A stretch of DNA of 64,000 bases. Origin: Luidia sarsii. Taxonomy: Eukaryota; Echinodermata; Asteroidea; Paxillosida; Luidiidae. Below, in pieces: positions 8,461-20,400 of the stretch. The notes beneath the pieces were generated by a model that saw nothing but the letters and a program-made list of their open reading frames with translations, did not search any database and was not told the origin of the DNA. The first letter of the stretch is position 1; each line of letters starts with the position of its first letter. The translations under genes and the position numbers were made by a program. The DNA lies in NCBI GenBank assembly GCA_949987565.1, contig OX465121.1, positions 124,001 through 188,000 of the forward strand, written 5' to 3'.

Positions 8461-11400
8461 GTAAGTCCGTCTTTTCATCGACAACAAGCGGCCGATCTCA
8501 TCAAACCTATAGCTATACCATCGATCGCTAGACGATGAGAGATGAATACAAGCCACACGGCCGATTTCAAACTTACGATGTGGGTATTTGTCGTGAGTTG
8601 AGTTGATATGCATCGTAAGACCTTTCAAAATCTACCCCAGGATCGTCGGAAACAATATTTTTGGTGTCTATTTTCGTTGGGTGATCGCTCACCTCGGGTG
8701 AGACAACCGGCAATGTTTGAAGCATTCATCGCGTCTCCGTGTTGTCTGTATGTACCTACATGAAACCACTTGGGTTGGGCTTGTAACGTACTCACGGCAA
8801 AAAGTTGTAACATATCTGAATGATTTGTTTCATTCTTATTTTCGGAATGTAATTCAATGAGGTTTTGCCCTGCTCGACGTAATAAGCACATAACACCCAA
8901 TGCTTATTAGGTCGAGCAGGGCAAACCCTCATTGAATCACATTCTCCTCGACCCGAAACATCTTATCATAATTATCTATTATTTTCGGAATGATTTCTCA
9001 TTTCTCAGACTCTCCTTTACAAAATCACCTTTATCTATATCCCTTCTTCCATTAAGAAATAGAGATTGTAATACGTTATCTACACGAATATCCCCCAAAA
9101 CAATATAAGTTCAATGGAATTCAATTTGCAAAATTGTATATGGTTAATGGCCCAACTTTTCGATCCTAGAAGGACCTTCATCAGATTCTAAATTTAGCCT
9201 CTTATGACAAGGTTCCTGCTAGGATCGAAACCTTAGGCCACTAACTACAACTTTTACCATAGGTCCAACGGGTTGCTAAGCATATATTTACAGTTTTGTT
9301 TTCTCAAATTCAACTTCATATGAAGTTTAACTTCGAAAACTACTTTATTTATTCAAACCATTTCCTCTATCACTGACAGTAATCCCGACGAATCTTACTT
9401 ATTACACTGGAAATTAATTCAGACAGGGACATCACGGTGAAATATGGAGTCTTATCTGGGAATCTTTATTCAAATAAAGATTGCAAAGATGAGGCTTAGT
9501 TCCGAGTACGAGCAAGACCAAAAAGCAATCAAGACCAGAACGATTGACATTTTGAGGAACTTTAAAGAAATCGAACTGTGAAACGAAGGGAAACAAGATC
9601 CCCCACTCTACCTCACTCATCTCCGTGATCTCACCGACCGTTGGTGCCTCTGATGCACGAACCTCCTCCACTCTCCCCTAACCTTGGTCTCCCCTACCAA
9701 GTCGTATATGGGGGTGTTGGTCCATCCCCTTACATCATCGAGCCACTGTCTCCCGGGTCTGCCTCTTTTGTTTTGACCCTCTGTTAACCCTAGTGTTATA
9801 TCCTTTGCTATTGTGCTTTTGGACCTTGTAATATGACCAAAGTAGGTCAACTTTTTTTCACGATGCTAGCTAGAGGATCTAGATGGCCGCACTTTTCTTC
9901 TCATTAATTGTCTTCTCTGACAGATTCGTTTGTTCTCTTATGTTTCCATAATTGTGATTCCTAGCAGACTGCTCTGTATTCTCATGTTAAATATGTCGAG
10001 AGCTTTCAGTTCTTTGGAACATATTGCCAAAGCCTCACATCCATATTATATCACAGTGACTGTCACTATCGATGTCATGAGTCTGACCTTCGTGTTCAGA
10101 TTCAAATTCTTATCCTTCCAGAAGTTCACTTCTGTCAGAAAAACCCACCCTCAAACCATCGGACTATGCACCAAATTCGTGGTTACATACAAGTAATGTG
10201 CAGTATCATCAATCACACAGAAACTCAAATGAAATGGTTACTGCTCTTACATATTGTATTCGTAAGTTTGATCGTTTGTCCATTTGTTCGTTAGTCTGTT
10301 CGTCCGCTCTCATCTCCTTTTGTCCTGTTATGGCCGTTTATTCGATGACTTTAAGGTAGGCAGGCAAATGCGTTTACATCTAATCCTCTAAATATGATCA
10401 TTAGGAGGTTTGTTGTGACACCATGTTAAAGGTTGCTCTTTTGTGAGTGAGTGTGTGATAGATAAGATTTGAGGGTTTGCATGGTGGGAAAACCATGAGG
10501 GAGGTTTACAGTGACAACATACAGGGTTGCTCTTTTGTGAGTGAGTGTGTGATAGCTAAGATTTGAGAGTTTGAATGGTGGGAGAACAATGTGGAAGGTT
10601 TACAGTGTCATCATACAGAGTTGCTCTTTTGTGAGTGAGTGTGTGATAGATAAGATTTGAAGGTTTGCATGATGGGAGAACCATGTGGAAGGTTTACAGT
10701 GACACCATACAGGGTTGCTCTTTTGTGAGTGAGTGTGCATGGTTTGAACCGGGGAGTTTCAATGGACGTTTCGAGCAATGTGCTCTGTTCGTCTTCCTCC
10801 TGAATACGAACATAGCCTAAATACCTACTCCTCTAAATCTAGTCCAACCAGTAGTTTCGTCATGTAACTGCACTGGAGGAAAACCGAAAGAAAAATCATG
10901 CAATTGACTGTGGACTTTCTATCTTGAAAACAATTTCAGTTCTACCTGTCATAACAGACGTATTTCCTATTCTGCGGAAATAGAGGTTGAGGTCAGCCGG
11001 TGGTATTTATGTCAAAACAGCGCCTGGATCCAAGACTACGACCCGGAACCAGCACATCCTGGCATTTCTGCCAAGGCCACCTCTCAGAAATGCCACTTAC
11101 TACTCATTCATTTTGGGAAATACTATTCTATTCACAGGCAAATTGTGCAATTATCCACTACGCTATAATTGTTTCGTCTAGCGAAAGAAGGAAAATGATT
11201 GCTATGGTACTTTTAGGATCGCTTTAACAGGGTTGATGAAAAATGGAACATTTCGTGTTTCTGAAACTGAAATGTACGATATCATGGCATGCTGCCAGGC
11301 CTGTTCGGCGGTCACCCTAAGTAACCATGGCAACAATGCCAAATCAAAATACAAGGCTGGGGGACAAACTTTTTTGGGGGCCGTACTGCCTCGTTCTGGC

Positions 11401-14400
11401 CGCGAATTTGATATGGAGGCTTAGACCCGTTATGATATCACAGGCATCTAGAAGCAAGCATTTGGCCACAGTTTCTTAGCGATTTATCTAGCCAACAAAC
11501 CTTCAAATTCCACAACCTGGTTTTTCAGGGGTTTTTTTTCAGACGAAGTCTGAGCCCGAGCCGAGCCTGATCCACATATATTCGTAAAAGGCCTCAGAAA
11601 AAAAGCCCATGGCAAGCGATTAACGATGACGAAGGTCGGTGACAAAGTCAATGGTATGAGCAATCCTTGTCGGACATGACATGACGCACGCACGTCATCA
11701 TTGCGCCATCGTTTGAAAAAAAAAAAAAACGTGTGAAGTTATTTTCGGACTACAGAGGGCGCTGTTCCATATTCATTAGCCCACTGAGTCGGCAGAGCAC
11801 GAATTCGAACTCCCATAGAAGACTGTACATAAACGACCTGGGCCCAATTTCATAGAGCCGCTTAAGCGTGGAAGTCTGCTAACCATGACAACTCTTCCTT
11901 TGGTAAATAGGACAACGAACGGCACCGCGATGTGATGTCAACTGCTTTTAACTTGTAATGCACTCTTCTTTACTGAGCCTGAAACAGTTGTGAAGTTTGG
12001 GTTGACAGAGTGATTCTATGAACCATGACTTGTCGTGCTTAAGCAAATTATGACTCCTTTTTTAGCCCTAGGAAATTGGCGCCTGGTTGTATCAATGAAG
12101 GGTCTTTAGGTTTAAGCGCGCTTTGGTGCTGAAGCGGCGCTATGAAGTTAGCCTCTGTTCCAGTCGCAGCAAGGCTTCAGAAGACAAAGTAATGTAAAAA
12201 ACAATATCCCGCGGGCTAAATGTGGAGCCTGACACACATTGGGTTCCTCACGCCAATAGGAAATCCGCTGGGCGTAATGGTCTCCGCGAATGAATAACAG
12301 AACTCTTCTCCCACGTACACCACTGGCACAATTACTGCTATCAGCCCCGGCTTCCCTGATTCGGCCGACGGTTATTCGGAAGTCGTTGAGACGGTCTGAT
12401 CTATGAGACGCGGTCATCTCGATACTCTGCGTTGGAATGCCCTTCCACTTTAGCATGGCCATTATGGGCATATTGTGTGGTACCAATTCAATTCAATTCA
12501 ATTCAATTCAATTCAATTCAATTCAATTCAATTCAATTCAATTCAATTCAATTCAATTCAATTCAATTCAATTCAATTCAATTCAATTCAATTTAATTCA
12601 ATTCAATTCAATTCAACTCAACTTAACTCAACGCAACTCAACTCAACTCAACTCAATTCAACTCAACTCAACTCAACTCAATTCAAATCAATTCAAATCA
12701 ATTCAAATCAATTCAATTCAATTCAATTCAATTCATTTCAATTCAAATCAATTCAATTCAATTCAATTCAATTCAATTCAATTCAATTCAATTCAACTCA
12801 ACTCAACTCAACTCAACTCAATTAAACTCAACTCAACTCAATTCAAATCAATTACAACATTTCCTTACCTTCCACAAATATGCATATAAAAAATAGATCA
12901 AGTGAATCAAATAATGTAATAACAGATCATATATAGGACTTAAAAAAAAGAAGGTGAGAAAGTATGTGGCAGCTTAGCCGAGGCTTGTAGAGAACAGCCT
13001 TTACAGACAATCGGACGGGTACGTTAATACAAGAGCAAACAGACAAGGTAACACAAGACAAACAATGCCACTATAATAGACCGGATAATCACGACAAAAT
13101 CAAAGCTGCGACGATAATGCTAATAAACACTATTGAATAGAAGAGTATTTACTGTTAGAACCGAGTCAATTGTAGTCTTTTTGCCTCCTGTTTTTCGGGC
13201 TCACCGCGGTCGCCAGGATGTCTTGCGGTTCGTCTGAGGTTGGGGTTTTCCAGTAGAGAGATTTTATTTATTTATTGTTCTTTTTTTGTGGGGGGAGGCA
13301 CAGTTATTATTAGGACGGGGATGTGGTTTGTTGGAAAGGAAAACATCGCTACTGGACAAAAGTACACCGAAGTACTTAGTCAATTGTTCGGATATTTAGG
13401 ATATCGGTCATTCCTTTATGACCTGTGAAGGGGCTCGGCTGAATTTCCCGTAAAGCCTTAGTGCTGCATTTTGGTCGATGAAATCAAAACAAATAATAGG
13501 AAATACTAAACCCGATAACTTCACCGCAGCATTCATGAGCAAGTTCGTGATGTCTTCACAGGATCATGGAACAGAAAATCAATTAGTTTTACGTGTACAC
13601 AAGTTTTTTTAAATGTCTGGTTTTTCCTGCAGCCGTATCGCAAAACCTGTTGATCTTCTGCCAACATGTATGCTTCATAATCATTTATTGAAGTTTTATT
13701 GAGTTTTTCATCAAACACAACCCAGGGGATTAATTTGCAGTTTGAAAGTTAATGTTTTTCTTATGTTTTTTAAACAGCGGGTTCCTGATATGACCTTACA
13801 ATAGCGCCCTCATAAACTGTTTTTCAGGATAATTTTAAAGGTTAAAAAGATGACCATTTTCTTCTTCAAAGAAGATTGCAAATATGTATTGTACACAGTT
13901 ATCTGAGAGTCGATTAAAAACATCCTCATAAAAGAGCTCTGCTCTCCCAGTATTTTCTCATTATTGTTTCAGCAATATTTATTTTCCAGTTTATGTAATA
14001 TTTGTTATTATCGTTAACTGTTTGACTGTTCACTTCCTACCTGTCTGTCCGTTTGTCTGTCTGCCTGTCTTCGTTTTTGTTCCTGTTTCGTAATAAGGCA
14101 CTTCACTACAAGCCTCGGCCTGTAGAATATGCCTCCGTTCTTATTTTCCTTTATCTTTTGTACAATTAATTGATGGTAATATTTGTAAATATCTTTCCGC
14201 TTTATGTAATATGTTCAGCTTTTCGCATGAAGCATATTACAAATTGAGTTTGAATTGTCATTGTCATGACATTGACATTGACAATTGAGTTGACAGATCC
14301 CCAGATGACAGCAGGAAATGAGCTTGAATTTGATATTGTTTGCAGAGACCCTTTAAGCAGCTGTATGAAATTGGCGCCCTGCTCCTTTGCCTTGGTAACT

Positions 14401-17400
14401 ATGTACACCACAGGTTACGGTAACTGCCCATTGCCAGCGCCTGTTCAGGGACTCGTGCAGTTCATCGACGATCTGGACATCACTACGCTGCCCGGCGGCA
14501 CGTACATAGAGGTCGGCACCCGGGTCAAAGCCCAGTGTAGTTCCCCCGGGGAGACGAGGCTCGCTGGTAACCAGAACGGGCAGCGCTGCAACAACGACGG
14601 CAAGTGGACGGGCCAGCCACCCTTATGTAGTGAGTGCTTTTTCTTCTTCTTTTTTTCCTGCCATTTTCCCATAATGAGTAGATCAATTTGAACGTTTTGC
14701 ATAGCCGTCAATACATTGCCATTAATTAAAGAACGATGGAGAAGCAATATATTTTATATATTCTGAAAGGACGACCTCTGCTAGTAAATCCATGTCAATG
14801 AAATCACGGTTTTTCACTCGTGCTTTATTTCTGTTTTGTGGCAGTTGAGGAACATGAGAAGATCAGCGTCGTAGGTGGCGCTGTTCAAAGCGTCACGCCA
14901 GAGGGATACCTGGAAGTGTACGCGTCGCCCAGTGCCAACACGGTGGAGGTTCACTGCACGATCACCACCAGCATGCGTCCCCAAATAGAGGCCTCTCACA
15001 TACAGGTAAAATAATTTAGGTTTTAAACTAGCAGCTACCATAAAGGGTGCTAGAGGGCCGTACCAAATTGTTGAGGGGCGCTACAGGACTGTATGTGGCG
15101 CTTGAGGGCTGTAGAGGGTGGTAGAGGGCTGTAGAGGGCGCTGGAGGGCGGTAGAGGGCGCTAGAGGGCGCTAGAGGGCGCTAGAGGACTTTAGAGGGCG
15201 CTAGAGGACTGTAGAGGGAACAAAGGGACTACAGAGAGCGCTAGAGGGCGTTATAGGATGCTAGAAGGCGTTTGAGGATGGATTTTGAAAGATGATATAG
15301 AACTGGGTAGAATTTATGTTTCACTCTAGATCTAAACTGTTCCGCCGTTAACTAGCTTAATTCAAGCCCAATCCGGATTGGATTGGAGTCAATCTTTTTC
15401 GACTTGCTTCCCTTGCCGTGGTGCTGGCCAACCCTCTTCCCCCTGTCTCCTTATTCCCTCTCAGGTGGACGATGTACGGGTGACTAAGGGACTGACACCT
15501 GACGGGAGGGTCTCCTTCATAAGCCTCAACCCTCCCATGGACGGAGACACCGGCCTGTTTCGGTGCAAGAAGGCCGTCGGGGCCGGATCGTCCACGAGCC
15601 TGCGGGTCATAGTTCACGGTAGGTCTCTCAGCCATGGAAGGCACGTTGCCAGTCAGGGGTCCCGTATATCTCGAGCCGCCAAGTCAAAGGACGACGAGGC
15701 ATTCGCCTACAAAGCATTGTAATGCTACTTGGAGTTAACAAAACTCAACTGTGACTGGCGCCCCCATCTATGCCAACTGTAGTCATATTAACTTTCCCTT
15801 CGTACATGATTAAATCGAAGATATGAATTTCTCACAAAGTTGATTTTTTTAATGGACCTGAACTTGAACCCGAGACCTCTGGATTAACGTACCAGTGCTC
15901 TTCCATCTGAGCTACCCAGCACATAGATGGTGGCCTTCCCTAATAGTCAACTATTATTATTATTTATTTCGGTAATTGGTATATTTGGCATATTTGTAAT
16001 TTAGTTAGTTCTTTTTCCATATACATGTATATAATTTATATTTTTTGTTTTCTGCCATCCAATTAGTTTAGAGAGCCCCCGACAGAAACTAGTTTCTTTT
16101 GGTCAATCCTTCGGGAGTTAATTGGTTGTTTCTGTTATTGTTGCTGTTGTTGTTTGTCTGTTTATTTGTTTCTTTGTTTTATTTCTATTTTCAAGGTTTT
16201 TTTTCTTACTTGTGTGCTGTGATGTGAATGCTGTACATGTATCCCGAAAAATGAAATAAATAAATAAATAAATAAATAAACTAGTCTTTGCCGGGGTGGG
16301 GGCGCCAGTCAGAAGCAATTCAAACATTAACAGGCCAGAATCTCCCCGTTGGCTCGTGGGTGACGAGACGGTCATCGTATTGCCTACAGAGGGCGCCCTG
16401 TAATACTTAGTTGTCCGAAAAACTTCTGAAACACGGGGGCTCAATAATATCCATCATGTCCTAGTAGTAAGTTTTTCCCTAGAATTTAATATACGGACAT
16501 GTTACCTTGATTTCCCAGCTGATATATTCAGCTGCGGACATTTTCGGATCAAGAGAAAGCCGGCATAAGTCAAGTCACGTCACAGCATTGCAATCTTGGA
16601 ACGGCAAGCCTCATTAGCAAAAGACCGATATTTTGTATCCTCTACCAGCCCCTACATTTCGGAGGACGTGAGACGTCTGGAGACCAGGTAGGGGACGGGA
16701 ACCAGCCTACACCCTCGTATCCAAAACCTTTCGCAGGATGAAAGTGGCTGCCTCTGACTAAAATATATTGTTGTGCTTATTCTCCGCGGCAGGGCTGTCG
16801 ACGTTGAGCACTCTCAGCCAGCCAGACTGCCCCGGCGACGTTTGGTTACCAACTGACCGCGGGCTACCTGCGGCGAACGTGACGTGGCAGGAGCCGACCC
16901 TCTCGGTAAGGTGAACCGAATCAACAGTATGCACATTTAAAAACAACCCTCTCGGGTCAATGACCGGCACGCGCCCGGTGTGAAGGTTAAATCTGTCCCC
17001 CTTTAAATGCCCAGACACATTTACCCGGTTGTGGGACTTGTGTACACTTGTCCGGGGAACACATTTACCTGTTCGAGAGACACTTTGACCCAGGTAATTC
17101 TGTCCCCCGGACATAATTTAGCGGGGGACAGAATTAGCCTTGGCACCGGGTGGGAAGCAATAGTCTGCGTAAAACGGCTGCGATTGGCTCAGGCAATGTC
17201 TATGAATATTCAGTGTTTCTAGACTTTGACCAATCAGAGGCCTGCACAAATCCGTCGCGCTCTCGTCTGCTTTGTGGCTTCAACATATTAGCCTAGGGTT
17301 ATCGGTGGTTCCCGGCCGCGTGAGTTTCTAATGCAGTACGCTGGTGCCATTCTTTCCAGTTGGTCAAGGTGAACAAGACACACACGCCAGGGAGCATGTT

Positions 17401-20400
17401 TCCCATCGGTGAAACAACGGTTGTGTACACGACAATGATGAACGGAGACGTCGTTGAAGTATGCAGGTTTACCGTCACTATAGTGGGTAGGTTTACGCTT
17501 TACACTAGTGTCTCGAGTTCGGTAATATTGTGGTGGAGATGACGATGGGGAGGGTTAGGAGGTTGGGGAGGTTGAGGAGGTTGAGTATGTTGAGGAGGTT
17601 GAGGAGTTTGGAGAGGTTGAGGAGATGGGGAGGTTGAGGAGGTTGAGGAGTTTGGGGAGGTTGAGGAGGGTGAGGAGGTTGGGGAGGTTGAGGAGGTTGA
17701 GGAGGTTGAGGAGGTTGAGGAGGTTAAGGAGGTTAAGAAGGGTGATGAGGTTTAGGAGGTCGAGGAGGTTGAGGGGTGAGTAGGTTAAGGAGGGTGAGGA
17801 AGGTGAGGAGGAGGAGGTCGAAGAGGTTGGGTTGAGGAGGTTGGTGAGGATGAGGGTGATGGGGTTGATGAGGGTGACGGTGAGTAGGGTGGGGAGAGTG
17901 ACGGGGTTAAAGAGGTTGAGGAGGGTGAGGAGTGTGAGAGGGGTGAGGAGGTTGAGGAGGTTGAGGAGGTTGAGGATGGTGAGGAGGGTGAGGAGGGTGG
18001 GGAGGGTAAGGAGGATAAGATAGATGGGGGAATGATGGGGATGAAGAGGAGGATGAGAATGGGGAGGCTGAAGAGGATGAGGAGGGTGATGAGGATGAGG
18101 AGGATGGGGAGGATGGGGGGATGAGGAAGATGGGAAGGATGAGGAGGATGAGGGGGGATAGCGATAATGACGACCATTATTTTTTTTCCTTAGACACCGA
18201 AGTCCCGTCGTTTCTCAAGTGTCCGGCGGACATCAGCACGGGAACGGATCCGGGATTACCCACCGCCATGGTGGCCTGGGAGTCGGTCGTCGCCCTTGAC
18301 AACTCCCGCGTCATCTCCGCCCCCGAGGGCAACTACCGGCCGGGGCATGCCTTCCCCGTGGGCACGACTCTCGTCTCTTACGTGGCGAGGGACGGATCTG
18401 GCAACGAAAACTTCTGCAACTTCACCGCCACGGTCGTCGGTAAGAAAACCAAAAATACTGCTAAGAATTTAGCGGAGACTTCGCACGGTGAAATCACAGT
18501 GAGAAATGCATTCAATAATTATTGGTTTGTAGGCGACTCAACAATTTTAGACGGCCCAACCTTTTGATCCGAGCAGAACCTTTCTTAAACCAAGGCAGGG
18601 ACTAGTTTGCAACATTTGTACCAAAAGAATGATGCAAAATTGCTCACTGACTATCTCAAAAATTAGAGGCCCTGACGTTTCGATCATAGTAGTACATTCC
18701 TCTTGCCTTTGAGCAGTGGGCATGCGGTTTGCAACAGTTTTGGGTATTGAAATTGGTCAAATGAATATAATGATAGTAATCTATGGTGATCCTCAGATGA
18801 CGAGCCCCCCACCATTCGGAACTGCCCCAGCCCCATCACGGTCAGCATCACGGAAATAGACATGGACTACGTCACCGTCAACTGGACGGAGCCCCAGGTG
18901 ACGGACAACACGGAGCTGTACAGCCTAGTGCTGTCTCGCAACCCGGGCGACCGGTTCGTCTACAGCGACGTGCCCGCGGATGTGGTGTACACGGCGCGCG
19001 ACACGTCCAACAACGAGAACCACTGCATCTTCCAGGTCACGGTGCTAGGTGGGGCCATGACTATTCACGCATAGGCCTGTTTATACGACATGAAGACTCG
19101 GCCTCAGGCTTTGAAGATAATATCCCTCTTTACACCGTGATAAGGTAACAGGCATCTAGAACCAAGCGTTTGGCCCCAGTGTCTTGGTGAAAGCCAACAA
19201 ACCTTCAAATTGGGCCGGCAAACCACGACCGGGATTTCCAGCTGCCTTTGTCAGACGGAGACGAAACCTGAGCCCGAGCCTTAGTCTTCATTTCGTAAAC
19301 GACCTGTGACTGTGTCATACACACGGAGTGCATAGTCCACTCTGGCATTGCGATGCCACTTTGGGGTGCAGAACACTAAATAGAGCTCCCATTGAACACT
19401 GTACAAAAACACTCACTTTCAAAGTCAATTATCCCATGCCCAAAAGTCTCTCAGTTCTTGTAGCTATACTTAAAATTGTAGTTTGGACCTTCATCTCTCA
19501 GATTCTTTTCAATTTTAGTGCTCTTAGCCGATTAGATTTTTTGCTAATTACCCTCAGAAAAAAACACCCCCAAAATGTGTAGCCGTCCAAGCCGAATTTC
19601 TGCAAGGATTTTGGGATGGACCCCTCCACTTCCACAGCCAAATAGGGCCACATTTAAAGCCAGATATGGTCCAAATTACATACCAAATTGAAGAGTGAAC
19701 CCCCAGGTTGTCTTAAGCTTCACTTGTTCTACAATGTATCAGTTAATTAGCCTCCAAAGACCCCTTATTAAAAAAAGTTGTGGGTACACACTTTATGATA
19801 ATCAGCTCGGCGGAGCCATCTTGGATGGATTTTGTGTGCTGCACCCTTTGACGTGTGCAATGCGGGCGATTCACTATAGTGCGCCCTCAAGAGTTTGCAG
19901 CCCGTTGGCCAATCCACAATGCGCGGAATCTGTCTGTCCTTTCCAGACGTGCATTGGGTCGACAGATCACTCGCATTGTGATTGACTAACCCCTGAGGGC
20001 GGTCTATTATGAATTGTCCGAATTGGCCGACTAGACCTAACTGTGCTATTTCTGTGTGTCGGGTCTTGGCAGACAAGGCGTCCCCCGTCTTTTTCGACTG
20101 TCCGGCGGACACTGTCCGCTATCTGGGCGCTAACGATTCCTCCGTGGCGGTGTTCTGGCAGCGCCCTGCCCCGGGCGATAACGTGGACATCGTGGGTCCC
20201 ACCGTGCCGTCACACACCCCGGGACAGCAGTTCGGCCTGGGAAGCCATACCGTCACCTACGTGGCCTGGGACTCGTCTGGCAACAACGGCACCTGCGTCT
20301 TCCACGTCACGGTCAAGGAAGGTAAGGGGAGAGACAGGGCAGGGGCAGGGGCAGGGGCAGGGGCAGGGGCAAGGGCAGGGGCAGGGGCCGGCAGGGGCAG

